NCBI GenBank assembly: GCA_010093485.1
Contig: MU001499.1
Location: 1-64,000 of the forward strand
Length of the DNA: 64,000 nt
Source of the DNA: Karstenula rhodostoma CBS 690.94
Taxonomy: Eukaryota; Ascomycota; Dothideomycetes; Pleosporales; Didymosphaeriaceae
Reading direction: 5' to 3'
In this document: piece by piece, positions 25,566-36,346 of the stretch
Position numbering within the stretch: position 1 is the first letter of the stretch
Layout: every line of letters starts with the position of its first letter
The notes under the pieces: generated by a model
Told to the model about the DNA's origin: nothing
Databases searched by the model: none
Seen by the model: the letters and a program-made list of their open reading frames with translations, nothing else
Program-made: the position numbers and the translations under genes

Positions 25566-26919
25566 TCAGGTGACTTCAGAAACTCGCTTGGAAGTCGGTC
25601 GCAGGCCTAGACGAGACTTTTCATATATCATGTCTAACGCGCGAGACTGCGCGATGCTTTCCTCGTGCGAGACAAAAACACCAGAGCCCTTACGGCCTTT
25701 AACCTTGTTAACAAACTCCTCAAGCATATACCGATATGTCGACCAGTGGATCTCGCCGGCCGCATCCCTATCTATCTCCCGAAACGTGTAGGCCTTCTTG
25801 GTGTCTGTCTTGGTGTATTCACGCTTCACTGTCGACGAGCCTGCGTCCCTTATCTCGAACTTGTCTTCCACGGTGCGTAGTGGTAGTTAGTCGACAACAG
25901 CAGGTTGCCGAATGTTACTTTGCGCGTTCTGGTCACCTCAGCGCCCTTGCCGACAGCTTTCTTCGCCTCCTCCGGCGCTGGGACGGGCTTGTGGGTGACG
26001 GTGATATTGGGCAGCGAGAGGTGCGTTTTTGGCGCACGGAGCGTGCCGTTGATCTCTCCGGTGCCACCGTTTGGGAAGCGGAACTTGGCGTAGAATGTGT
26101 GGTCGCATTTCTCGCGTGGCGGCGCCATTGGTGTCAACTTCGCGTCTATGCATTCCTCGGGTTCTGCGCTAAAGGCATCCCGGATCGAGGCGAGGGGATA
26201 TGTGCCGAGATCCAGGAGGGTACCGCCGCCTATACTGTAGTCAAAGCGAATGACATTGTCACCGGCTATGTAGGACGGCAACATAGCCTTCGCGATGGCA
26301 TGGGAGATATTAGGTGGATCCAGAACCGCCAGGAACTGCTGCCAGGCTAGCGCGAAGCGGCTGTGGAAGGCTTCCATGAGGATTGGCCCCTCGCTAGACT
26401 AGTTGAGCAGACGGTGGTGGTGGAGGATCTCAGCCTCTTAGGCGTTGCTGGTGGCTGGCTTCTCAAGCAAGACATGTTTTCCTTTGACTAGCGCCTTCAG
26501 CGCCCACTCCAGGTGAAGTCCGGTGGGGAGAGGGATGTAGACAACATCAATGGCCGGGTCGTCCAGAATCTCTAATCTACTTTTCAGCCCCGAACAAGAG
26601 ATACCTGCACGGAGACATGGAAGCACACCTTCGTAGCTGTTTTTCACCACTGGGATGCCATGCTTTTTGGCAAAGACGGTCGCCCGAGTCTTGTCACGTG
26701 CCGCAATGGCGTGGATGATGACCTGAGAATGACTCTTGGCGGGGAGGATAAGGGCCATGGGACTTTCGGGCCCGAGTCAGCTTGTGCCTTTGAAAAAGGG
26801 GGGACTGACGTTATGTTGGCCGCGCCCAGAATCCCGAACTTGAGCGCATCTTCCTGCTTGGAAGCTACCGGAGGGTTGAACTGACGCCAATTGCGTCGCA
26901 AGCCACCTAGAATTTCCAT
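25566..26919 (-). pseudogene. Gfo/Idh/MocA-type dehydrogenase, broken
   Basis: NAD(P)-dependent oxidoreductase similar to fungal D-xylose/dihydrodiol dehydrogenases. The Rossmann start LKFGILGAANI is followed by an intron (26,809-26,763), then [22 protein letters not shown] second intron (26,628-26,572) precedes [17 protein letters not shown] and the family hallmark LLEKPATSN. The C-terminal substrate domain includes EAFHSRF, GGGTLLDLGTYPL and STYRYMLEEFV. Lesions: TAA at 26,438-26,440 and TAG at 26,399-26,401, both in the main frame and both consistent with CAA/CAG to TAA/TAG, plus a small frameshift near 25,865. Apart from these the protein is full length (about 370-390 residues). Last broken gene in the consecutive run next to the AT block. 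Confidence 0.86.
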
Positions 26920-27935
26920 AAGAGAGGTGCTGACGCCGGCTTGTCTATAAGCTAAATACTACGCGTCAAGGCAGACGTGTGTAGACGTGAAGGTCCTGTG
27001 ATAAAGATTATCAAGGTAGGGAGAACGCGGGTACGAGGGCTACGTGAGAGAAAAAAAACTCAACATAACGCACGAAAAACCTCCATATTTATATGTTCTA
27101 CCCAACCTGTTGCTCTGCTTATTATAGCTAACCTAGCTACCAACGCGCCGCGAACGGTGCTATTGATGACCAAGCTCACGCCGGCGGTGAGGGGACACCG
27201 GTAAGGTCTCCCCCAAACGATTAAGTGGATGAAGATGCTCACTGTTGCGAACGTTTTGGGCAGGTGGGTATGATGCCCACGCGTGCGGCCAAGACGCCAA
27301 GAGTGTACATTGTCGGATGTCTTTATCACACAATTCTACGTGATTCGCAAAATAACGTCCCGGCAAACGCCTCCAACCAGTAAAAAACCGGATTTTCTGT
27401 CAGCGGCATCCTGCAGGCGGCGCAACGTGCTCCATGCAACGCAACATGGTCCAGCGGTCGTCTCTGGGGTGGGGGTGGGGCCGCCCTTCCCCGGAGAGTC
27501 AGTTCCTCCGGCATCCGCTTCTGGGGGCGGATGTCGGCGCAACATCTGACGCAAGTTGTCCGACGGCCTGCATGGCAATCTCGCCTTTGAGGCTCGCATC
27601 GTCCCGTCCGCCAGCCGCTTGAGGCCTAGAACCGTCATCCACGCCTTGCCCATATGTAATCGATATCCACGGTGGGACCTTTCGTCAGAGAATACTTACT
27701 TTCGCAAGATCCTCTCTTAGTCTCCATCACGCTCATCCGTCCACCTACTTGCAACGCTTCATTTTGTATTACTATTGGGCGGCAGTCGCAGTCCATATTT
27801 TTGTCTATCAATTTATGGGATACAACTTCGTGGTTCGTGTCAACAATCAGAAAATCAGAAGCATATACACTGCGCGCACTCCTCACACGGCCCACACAAA
27901 CTCGTATCCGGCTTGTAGCCAATTGGACGACCGTC
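26920..27935. other. Intergenic, SDR promoter side
   Basis: About 1 kb without a supported gene. Several 60-105-codon frames are open on both strands (27,160-27,653), with no motifs and frequent overlap, typical of chance in GC-rich DNA. The right part presumably carries the promoter and leader of the SDR gene at 27,936. Confidence 0.5.
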
Positions 27936-29011
27936 ATGTCTTCCAAACTGAAACAACAAGCCTCATACGAGGCCACCTTCGCCCACAACTTCTGGAAGCA
28001 GACGCTCTCTCGCGTGCCGGCGATTCCCGCCGGCATTGAGCTCGCTGGGAAGACGGTGTTGGTGACGGGGGCCAACGTTGGTCTGGGTTTCGAGGCCGTC
28101 CGCAACTTCTTGAGATTGCGGCCAAGCTTGGTCATCATGGGTGTGCGCTCTGTTAACAAGGGCGAGGCAGCCGCAGCCGCACTTCGCCGCGAGTTCCTGG
28201 ACGCCCGGATTGAAGTGTGGGAGCTCGACATGGAGTCCTTCCGCTCCGTGCAAGCCTTTGCCGCGCGGGCTGAGCGCGAGCTTGACCGAGTTCACGTCGC
28301 CGTGCTCAATGCGGGTCTGGGCAAGCTCAAGTTCGAGCGCGTCGACGAGGGCGGCTGCCACGAAGTCACGATCCAGGTTAATTATCTTACTACTGCGCTG
28401 CTTTCCTTCCTTCTCTTACCCAAGCTGAGACCCACCACTTCGTCGTCTGAGCCTGGTCGTCTGTCCATCGTCAACTCCGGGGCCAGCCTTGGCCTCAGCT
28501 TGGAGGACCCTGGCGATGGAAGATTTCTCGACTCGTTTGATCGGGCCGAGAAGTTTAACGGCTTCGGTCAGTATGGCCTGTCGAAGCTACTGATCATGAT
28601 GTTCGTAGCTAAGCTGGCTCAGACGATCAACCCAAAGGAAGTCATCGTCAACTGCACTGATCCTGGCGCTACAAAGGGGACAGAATTCTTCCGCAGTGTA
28701 AACTCGTGGATCATGAGCATCGCTTTACGCTCCTTCATGGGTATAATAGGACGTCGAACTGCAGATGCGTCTCGGATATACCTGCACTCATCTCTGGTGT
28801 TGGGAGAGGAGAGCCATGGGTCATGGACTGATTGGATCATCAGAGCGTGAGTCTGACTTCATTCCCAAATACTGACCACTGTCCCAAAGCTGACCAAGAT
28901 CTTAGCTGGCCAAAGACCATGTATACGGATCAGGGTCACCACATGGGTGAAAGGCTCTGGGACGAGACACTTGAGGAGCTCAAGTTTGCCAGGGTGGAAG
29001 AAAAGCTTTAG
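27936..29011 (+). CDS. Short-chain dehydrogenase/reductase
   Basis: Intact 338-residue classical SDR in two exons (27,936-28,846 and 28,906-29,011) with a 59-bp GTGAGT...TTAG intron in phase 2. The N-terminal half has the cofactor motif TGANVGLG (residues 44-51), then NAG (125-127). The catalytic YGLSK lies at 213-217 with a Ser cluster at SIVNSGAS before it. Exon 2 supplies the C-terminus WPKTMYTDQGHHMGERLW, which many fungal retinol-dehydrogenase-like SDRs share. The long open frame starts earlier (27,672), but the ATG at 27,936 gives a normal family N-terminus. It probably reduces or oxidises a small hydrophobic metabolite with NADP(H). It is the first intact gene inward of the AT block. 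Confidence 0.9.
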
Positions 29012-29090
29012 AAAGATGCTTAGCTCGACAGGTTCTGTTGGATTACCACGCTTTTCTATCTCAAGCTTCGTGTTTCACAAGGATGCTTGC

Positions 29091-29360
29091 TTTACCTCCT
29101 TGATAAGAACTGCTGCTTCTCTACGACAGCATACAGATGGCCCGTGATGTGACTAATCAGCTTGGCTAGAATGACCAAAGCGTTGACAACCCGCACATTG
29201 CTTGTGCTGTATACCTTAAACTTGGAGTAATGACACCACCCATGTTCAGAGGTACCATGGTGTAATTCCCGTCGATGTGCTTAGTGTTCGCCGCTAAAGC
29301 AGGAGTCGGTGACTTGAAACACACGTGCATGCAGGCAGGGAAGACTACAAGTTTACTTAC
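29091..29360 (-). pseudogene. GMC oxidoreductase, C-terminal relic
   Basis: Only the C-terminal tail of a GMC flavoprotein oxidase remains. One frame reads NYTMVPLNMGGVITPS. After a one-base frameshift near 29,228 the next frame reads VYSTSNVRVVNALVI and continues as a helix to a stop at 29,091. This matches the conserved GGVVDP...VYG..NVRVVDAS end of GMC/choline-dehydrogenase proteins. A GTAAGT donor-like motif at about 29,360 suggests the former upstream intron. The FAD-binding and catalytic parts are absent. It is distinct from the intact GMC gene at 49,902. Confidence 0.75.
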
Positions 29361-30134
29361 CATTTGCCTGTACGTACGCAGTCCACTACGCATTCGTCAC
29401 ATTCGTCACATTCGTCGGCAGAAGCTAATCAGGTGCGACGAACGTGCCTAGAGGTGGGTTGATATATGCGTTCTGCTCCTTATGTGCCATGGTAGCTAGT
29501 ATATTAGTGTCGGACTGCAGCGAGAAGAAGTATGTCGAGTGCAAAGGATGAAAGAGGGTTGAAGCTCGGGCATGATAATTAGTCAGATAAACCTGACACT
29601 CCGCTCGCTACGGGAATAATGCCTCAGCAGACCTGCGGGAGCTAGTGTGGCGAGTTCTCCTACCACTGGCTACCGATCCACTTAGTAGTTTTGTCAGCAG
29701 TAAGGCACGTGCGCAGTCTTTGTTGAACCAATGAGCTTCTTTCCACTCCGTCCCGGCCAACCTTGCTTTCTACTAAGATAATGTGACAAGGGCACGTTAC
29801 CAAACAGCTTCTGATTGCTCTGTATGCACGAGGGCTATATTGACGAGTTATTCAGCTGCAAAACGACCCTGTTCTTCCATTCGTGGCACCTTTACAAATC
29901 ATACTGTTCGGATTATTCGAGCAGAGTTCTATGGTCGCGATTGAGGAAGAGTTTACATCACTGATTATACGTTCATTCCGCAAACTGATCCAAGCCCACG
30001 CAAATGCTCGTCATATAAGTATCGTTGTTGATTTCCTATAGCTATGCCTATCATCTTCTATCCAAAACATCTTTCTCCCAACCGTCTATACCAGAGACGT
30101 CTCCGATAGAATCGTTATCCAATTCAAAAGCGGA
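29361..30134. other. Intergenic with 10-bp triplication
   Basis: No gene seen. Near 29,391-29,420 the decamer ATTCGTCACA is repeated about three times. The rest should hold the promoter of the reductase at 30,135. Confidence 0.5.
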
Positions 30135-31226
30135 ATGCCTTCTGTAGTCGTTTTCGGCGCAACCGGCTTTGTCGGAGGTTCGTAAACCCACCGATATTCA
30201 TCATCTCCTGTGAGCTTGAAATTGACTTCACATGTATAGCCCCTTACACTCGGGCCCTTAAGCAAGCGTATCCTGATTGGTATATCACCGCATACGTCCG
30301 CAGCTCAAAGCCGGAGGCCGAGCTCAAGGTCACCCTCAAGGCGGACCATATCATTGTCGGGGACTTTAGCGACTCAGAAAAAATCAAGAAGATTAGCAGA
30401 GAGAACGATATCGTCGTGAATGCCGGCAACTCTTTCACCGGGGATCCAGTCACATCGATCATCGCGGGCCAAAAAGAAAATACCGGCGCCACGAAGGGAA
30501 AGCTGATCCATATCAGCGGTGGCGGTAACTTCATCGACTTCGGAACTTCTGGAAACTTCAACACGGACAGTAAAGTCTGGAACGATGCGAAGGAAGACGA
30601 CATCAAAGCCATTCATAAAGACATGTTCAATGGGCAATCTGACGTTCCCGTGCTCGAGGCTGGAGACTTCATTGATACGTACATTGTCTGCCCATCCGTT
30701 GTCTATGGAGGCGCAAGCGTTTCTGCAACCACCATGGGTATTGGCTACACTCTTCTCACTAGCAATGCCAAATCCCTCGGCTACGTCCCGTACGTTGGCG
30801 ACGGCACAGCCGTACTAAGCACCGTATGTAAGTCCTCAACCATGACATGTGTTACAACTGTGCTGAAGCCACCCGCAGTGCCACGTGCTCGACCTGGTCG
30901 ATTTTCTTGTCAGTATCACCGGGCGTGCCGCGGAAGGGCCTGCCGATGGCACCGCATACAGCCGGTATTATATGCTTGAGACGAGCAAGGTGCAGTGGAA
31001 AGACCTGGCATCGGAACTCGCAAAAGCAATGCACGCAAGGGGTTTCTTTCCAAGTACTGAGCCAAACAATGTGGCATTTGAACAGGCTGGAAAAGGAGAA
31101 GTAAAGCATCTCGTGGCTGCCAACATGCTTGTCCAAGGCGATCGCGCCGCGGCCATGGGATTCCAGCCAAAGCAGCCTAGCCTTCTTAATCAGATCCACG
31201 ATGATCTCAAGGTAGTCCCTATGTAG
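30135..31226 (+). CDS. NAD(P)-binding reductase/epimerase-like
   Basis: Intact 324-residue Rossmann protein in three exons (30,135-30,177; 30,240-30,823; 30,879-31,226), with introns of 62 and 55 bp and consistent phases. The N-terminal motif FGATGFVG (residues 7-14) binds the dinucleotide. The next part, ITAYVRSSKP and IIVGDFSD, resembles extended SDRs (NmrA/epimerase-like). The middle has HISGGGNFIDFG and CPSVVYGG, as in NAD-dependent epimerase/dehydratase family members of fungi. The active-site Tyr is not obvious: Y203-like residues are present but no clear YxxxK. No transmembrane segment. It may be a redox enzyme or a regulatory NAD(P) sensor; the context of tailoring enzymes favours metabolism. 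Confidence 0.85.
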
Positions 31227-31662
31227 GCTAGCTCTGCTTCACATTGAACGAGCTCGAAATTCATCCTGAGACGGCCGCGGCTTTCACCGTTTCTCATCTT
31301 TCCACACAGCCAATCGAACTGATCCTTGCACGGTTACTTCGAGTCGACCCCTGACAGTGGGAGGTGTTGAGCTGTGCACTTTCGCTCATCAGTCGGATGT
31401 CTGCAACTTGAAGTAGACTTTCACGGATTTCGTCCTTCGTCAAAAAACTAGAGGTACCGAACCATTCTATATTATTGCTGGCGTTTTCCATAACTCCTTG
31501 CTCTGTGTGAAACTGTGCGCACGATGGTGAAAAGGACGTCGGTGAGTGTTGTATCTTTAATGTGGATGTCGTGTAGTGCTAGCCATTCGTCTTGATAGTT
31601 ATCGGCCACTCTATACTATACCATATCGTGCACAAGTATACGAATATTGGTGATAGGGACTG
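31227..31662. other. Short intergenic (convergent genes)
   Basis: Nothing recognisable. It lies between the 3' ends of the plus-strand reductase and the minus-strand 2EXR gene, so it should contain both polyadenylation regions. Confidence 0.5.
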
Positions 31663-32904
31663 CTACACGCTTGTGTCAACCTTCCACCCTTCAGGGTATC
31701 CGTCGAACCCTGCGAAGCTATGGTGAAACCTGATTTGGACATCGCTCCAATCGACCCAGAGGATACCGTCGTCTTGTTTCGTTGCCTTGATGCGTGTTGG
31801 GAAAACCTTATCCCAACTGTAGGTGTACTGTTCCGCCTCAATATTCTGTAGTCGTGGTAGCTTGTGCGTAGAAGCATCCATAATCTCATGGAACTTGAGA
31901 AGATGCCAGGTGATGTACTGTGTTTTAAATCCTTTGGGATCTAAGTGTTTAACAGTACTGTACGCAGTGCGCTCTGGTGTCATGAAAATAGCGCACTTCT
32001 CTTTGTTCTGATCACTGGTGAGAGCGTGCCTTATTTGAAGTGTTAGCAAGCGTCTCAACATGTATTGAATGATAATATCACCAGGGCCACTTGACAACGG
32101 GAACTCCTTGGTGTAATAGAAAATAACGTGTGAATTTGCCGGAGTAGGTAGGACAGGCCGCAACGTGTCGTGTCGAGGATCCACGTACATGTATCTCAGC
32201 GTCTCCAGATGCGCAGCATTCGGCCAGTATAGTTCTTCCATGGTTCTAAAACTCCTGAACCACCCGCGCATGATGATCCGCTCGACGGCGTTGCCAAAGA
32301 CGCGGTGAAGAATATTCACAAGATGCGCTGCAGACTTAAATGCGCCGGGACCCTCATCTTTATCGTATGAATTGGTGATCACCACCGCCATCGGCTGATT
32401 GAAAACGGGTTCTGAAAGCTCTTGTCCAAAATCACTCAGCTCGTTGGGTGGTGCATCCGCGTGATAGCAAAAGAGATCCACCAGCCCTATCTGCGCGCGA
32501 CAGAAATTGACAATCTGAAAACGCGCCTCGGTACAGACGGCCGCTATAGGAAAGGCGTTAACGAGTGTCTGAAACTCGTTTATCCCGAGCTTGAGCTTGT
32601 CTCCGGAGTCGTAGACGTATACCCTAAGAGGCTGCCTCTCTGTACCCTCTGGCAAGCTATCGTAGCCAATAAATGCCTGTCGCAGACGCTCGGCGTATGC
32701 ATCTTGGGACATGCAAGATTTCAGCTGGCGATCGGCGATCTATAGCAAGTCAGGGAGCGTTCTAATACATACCGCGAATTTCTCGTATAGCAGAAGATCA
32801 TGAGAGTCACTCACCTGCTCAAACTGGACGGTAGCAGCCGCCTGCCATATCATATCCCGAAGCTCTCGCGGCAATTGTGGAAAAATAGACGTAGTCGCTG
32901 ACAT
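31663..32904 (-). CDS. 2EXR-domain protein
   Basis: Predicted 388-residue protein from exon 1 (32,904-32,815) and exon 2 (32,739-31,663), joined across a 75-bp GTGAGT...TATAG intron in phase 0. Exon 1 carries the signature FPQLPRELRDMIWQAA, the F-box-like start of the fungal 2EXR family. The remainder is a soluble alpha/beta sequence without recognised catalytic motifs, ending in FDGYPEGWKVDTSV. Members are abundant in Dothideomycetes and Leotiomycetes and of unknown function. No stops or shifts are present, and codon use looks like its neighbours. Not an obvious cluster member. Confidence 0.82.
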
Positions 32905-33767
32905 GTTCTTGGGCAGTAACGTTGAAGGGGTGAAGGCTGAGAAGGAGAACCCGGAAAGCGTTATATGCCTGGAGCATGTCATGCTGGGGACCTCCGATGA
33001 CGTGTTGTGTGTGGGTGGGGGCCACAAGTCGCAGCCTCGCCTAGCCGACGGGACCACATTTTAGCGACTTACTAGCTTGGCTCATGGTCTCGGAGCCCCC
33101 TCTTTGTTTCCTGTTTCTGTAACATCAAGTACCCCGGTCTAATGTAAGCCGTTCGTGCATGGCCGACTTTAAGTGAAAAAGTTGCGTAAAGGGTTCCCGT
33201 CATGACGCCCGCACGCGGCGTATACCTTGGCATACCAGATTTAAAAGACCGATATGAGCCCCGATGATCAAAAGTCCGCACAACAAGCTGTGCCGTAGAT
33301 TGATGGTGTTCTATCAGCCATTATCCGACAATCTCTAAGAGACACATGCCTCCTGTCGCGTAGTCCGACGGCGTAGAATTGTGTGCCCAGCCAATGAAAT
33401 CGTATATTGACCAATATTGTGTACCGCTAACATCTATGGCCTTCGTGCAAGAGCTTGGAGGGATGGCGGAGCATTGTACCGGCGGCATGTAGTCCGGATG
33501 ATCAGACCCGGCGATGGAACGAAGTTGTTGCGATAATGTAACGTTCGAAGTAGACAGCTGCGTGTATAAGAACCTGGGCAGGTTCACGACGCAATTAGTT
33601 CCACCATTCAGTAAACGCTCGCTTCCTCCCTTCACATCTCTGTTTGATACAGACACGCTCCTTTTTTTTCTTTTTTTTTTCCTGCCAGTCATTTCATTTC
33701 TACCAACTTCCCACATCCACTTTCCAAGACCAATCCTTTACACTCGTTCAGCAACACTTTCTTAGTT
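32905..33767. promoter_or_regulatory. Promoter region with pyrimidine tract
   Basis: Divergent spacer between the 2EXR gene and the secreted protein gene. Just before the ATG at 33,768 lies a strong CT-rich leader (about 33,620-33,765), including a T/C run at about 33,659-33,681. Such pyrimidine tracts commonly precede start sites of well-expressed fungal genes. No gene of its own is supported. Confidence 0.5.
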
Positions 33768-35357
33768 ATGCGGCCCATCTTGTTTCCTTTACTGGGGGCT
33801 GTTTTCAGCCTCGGGGCTTCAGGAGCACCAATTGGGAATGTCGTCTGCGACACCGAGCCTGATCCCGGGACTAATAGCACCATCTCAAGCCTGCGAGGCC
33901 CTTTGGATTCCGGTCACTGTATTGAGGACATCTGCACTTCTGGAGGAAACGCAGGCTCGTTTACCAAAAGCTGCGGTACAATTACCCTAACTATTACCCA
34001 CCTGAGTGCTCCGCTTTCTGGCCTTGAGGACTGTATCAATGGCTTCGATAAAATTATCGAAAAGTGCAGTACTTCTGAAGGTGTTTATGGGGGTGTACTC
34101 CAAATCTCAGGGGTGACATACGATGTTGCTGTGGCGGCTTCAGATGGCGAAGGACAGCACTATTCATCTCTTGAGGCACGTCGTGGTGGTGGACGTTCGA
34201 GGAATCGCAAAGGGAGCACTTCCAAGACGACAAAGAAAGGCAAGAAGAAGACTCCGACGAAACCCAAGACGACCAAGCCGAAGACGACCAAGCCGAAAAC
34301 AAAGAAACCCAAGGCGAAGAAGCCTAAGTCATGCCCAGTTCCAAAGAAGAAGGGACAGAAGGGCAAAGGCAAGAAGACTATCCGCGATCTCGTAGAGGGT
34401 TTCCTTCCGGATGTTCTGAGCAGTGCAATACTCCCACGAACACCTGCGGGATCGCGTCCAGGATCATCCGCCGGCTCACGTGCAGGATCACCTTCGGGGA
34501 GCGACAGTGATGGTTGCGACGGACTTTACTTCCAAAAGCACGAACTGCAACCAAAGAAAGTTGAATGGTACAGCTTCCGTACAGAGGATCGGAATTGGGA
34601 CAATACGCTTGGCCCATCCCATAAAGCCCGGAATATTCTGCGACACATGCCATTAAACAGCAAATTTGACGCTGTTAAACTGCACAGGGCCAGCATGCAG
34701 GTCGTAGGAGACCCAACAACATCGTTGTCTCCTGAAGAATGGCCAGTAGGACACGGCTCATACCTTCTCACCAACGGTGGTTTCTTTGACATGGCGAAAC
34801 ATCCGAAAGACGATATTCCAGTTGGTCCGACGAGTCTGAGGTCCGATTACAAGCCAATTCCAGAAGTTTATGAGGAGTACTACAAGGAACTCAGAGATGG
34901 CAACCAATTCCTTTGGAGCGGCCCGTCACTCAAAACCCCTCTGCCGCTCGGTGAACCAAAATTCAAATACGGTGAATTTCGAGGCCCAGGCACTCTCAAT
35001 CACGCAGGCTCCGGCAATGAGCGTCTTGCTGTTGCTATTGTGGGTCACGATAAATATCTTTTCACACACATGGCAGATGACCGAATGACGGATGGAGTCA
35101 ATGTTAACAAGTTGAGGACGCTTATCGACGAGTTCTTGAAAGCTTACGGCGGGCCTGGGGCCTCTGTTTCGCAGGCCAGTACCGTACTCAATCTAGATGG
35201 CGGAGGCAGTATATGGATGTCTTGGAGAGAAGGTGGAAGAGACCGGCATGTAATTGCCAGGGGTGATGGAAAGGACGACGGTCCGCCTTTCGGAAACACC
35301 CGATTCGCTGGATCAGCTAGGGAGGTAGTCAACCTTCTCAAATGGACCGCGGGTTAA
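33768..35357 (+). CDS. Secreted Cys-rich + NAGPA-like two-domain protein
   Basis: Single-exon, 529-residue predicted secreted protein. Residues 1-20 form a signal peptide. Residues about 26-121 are a Cys-rich domain (Cys 27, 51, 56, 69, 89, 100) with pattern DCINGFDKIIEKC...GG...GVTYDV, resembling domains in fungal GH18/killer-toxin-like secreted proteins. SSLEARR (133-139) looks like a Kex2 cleavage site. Residues 141-203 are an extremely Lys-rich linker with repeated TKPKT units, followed by a Gly/Ser/Arg repeat (226-247). The C-terminal domain (about 250-529) carries TNGGFFD (335-341) and LNLDGGGS (474-481), signatures of the phosphodiester glycosidase family (NAGPA/DUF2233). The probable activity is hydrolysis of a sugar phosphodiester outside the cell, which is inference. 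The domain combination is unusual. Confidence 0.85.
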   Translation: MRPILFPLLGAVFSLGASGAPIGNVVCDTEPDPGTNSTISSLRGPLDSGHCIEDICTSGGNAGSFTKSCGTITLTITHLSAPLSGLEDCINGFDKIIEKCSTSEGVYGGVLQISGVTYDVAVAASDGEGQHYSSLEARRGGGRSRNRKGSTSKTTKKGKKKTPTKPKTTKPKTTKPKTKKPKAKKPKSCPVPKKKGQKGKGKKTIRDLVEGFLPDVLSSAILPRTPAGSRPGSSAGSRAGSPSGSDSDGCDGLYFQKHELQPKKVEWYSFRTEDRNWDNTLGPSHKARNILRHMPLNSKFDAVKLHRASMQVVGDPTTSLSPEEWPVGHGSYLLTNGGFFDMAKHPKDDIPVGPTSLRSDYKPIPEVYEEYYKELRDGNQFLWSGPSLKTPLPLGEPKFKYGEFRGPGTLNHAGSGNERLAVAIVGHDKYLFTHMADDRMTDGVNVNKLRTLIDEFLKAYGGPGASVSQASTVLNLDGGGSIWMSWREGGRDRHVIARGDGKDDGPPFGNTRFAGSAREVVNLLKWTAG

Positions 35358-36346
35358 GAGTTTGTGGAACAGGGGGCAGGTGGAGAAGCAGAGGTTGCGC
35401 AGTGAAAGCTGAGGAGTGCTATGCTCAACAGTTTGAAAACGCAATCAAACGAGCAAAATGGGGGGCGGCAAGGCAGCGAGTGGGAGGAAGAGGATAGTAG
35501 CGAGAAAATTGAGGTTATAAATAGTTTATCCGCCGCAGACATACGTGATCTACACTACGACTACTAGATATCCCTAGTATCTCGCCATGTTGGGCGATAC
35601 TAGGAATCCCGAGATTCGTCACAAATTCCGGAAATTAATGAATCCAAGGTATAGTATCCTGCTAGTACATTGCCAGATACGTCCACGGGGTAATGGATTT
35701 TTTATGTGAGCGTGCACGGTGTGGTTAGACCAAAGTGAATTTTCACCTAAGAGCCAGCTTCATGCCTAATCCAACTGGAGTATGCATCCAAAACGGCCAA
35801 ATGGATTCATAGCTCACAACTTTCGGACCATTCGGGGAGGCTGACAATATTGAATGCGGCACGGCACGGTACGGCACGGCAAGGGCGAGGCGGTCGATCC
35901 CCATACGCCATAGGGGATTGAGGTCCCCACAGCAAAAACTCCATGCATCCTTCCAAGTCATTGTTTCCCGAGCTAATGGATGGGTATACTGCTCCCAGCC
36001 TGTGAGAGAAAATTTGTCGCAGGCCTCTGTAACGCTGTCGTAACAACAACACATTATGGTTATTGTTCAGAAACGCGTCGATATGCACGATTGAAACGTG
36101 GAGAACAACTTCGTTGAATTTATTCGAAGGAAGAGCCGCGACCATATTGCAAGAGCCCTCGCCCGAAAGCTACTAGATAACTTGGGAAATCTAGCGAGCA
36201 ACGCAGCAATGCAAGCACAAGCTCTGTCGGATGAAGCATGCAGTGACCTTCGAAATTGCATTACGTAATGTTGAAGGCGGATGCAGCCTCGCGCCCAATG
36301 CCTATGGATTACCCTTAACCAGCTCGTACACATTGGAACAACTACA
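35358..36346. other. Intergenic, small GC repeat
   Basis: About 1 kb without a convincing gene. Minus-strand frames at 35,743-36,333 have no recognised motif. At about 35,857-35,882 a short direct repeat of GGCACGGCACGGTAC type occurs. It contains the 3' flanks of the secreted protein and the P450 relic. Confidence 0.5.

Noticed and set aside
26644..26809. Frameshift in the Gfo/Idh gene after AANI
   Set aside because: Explained better by a 47-bp GT-AG intron (26,763-26,809) that restores the frame.
27160..27653. Frames of 60-105 codons on both strands before the SDR gene
   Set aside because: Mutually overlapping, low-complexity, no motifs; chance openness in GC-rich sequence.
32905..33057. 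Longer N-terminus for the 2EXR protein starting at 33,057
   Set aside because: The family motif FPQLPRELR normally lies within the first ten residues, which fits the ATG at 32,904.
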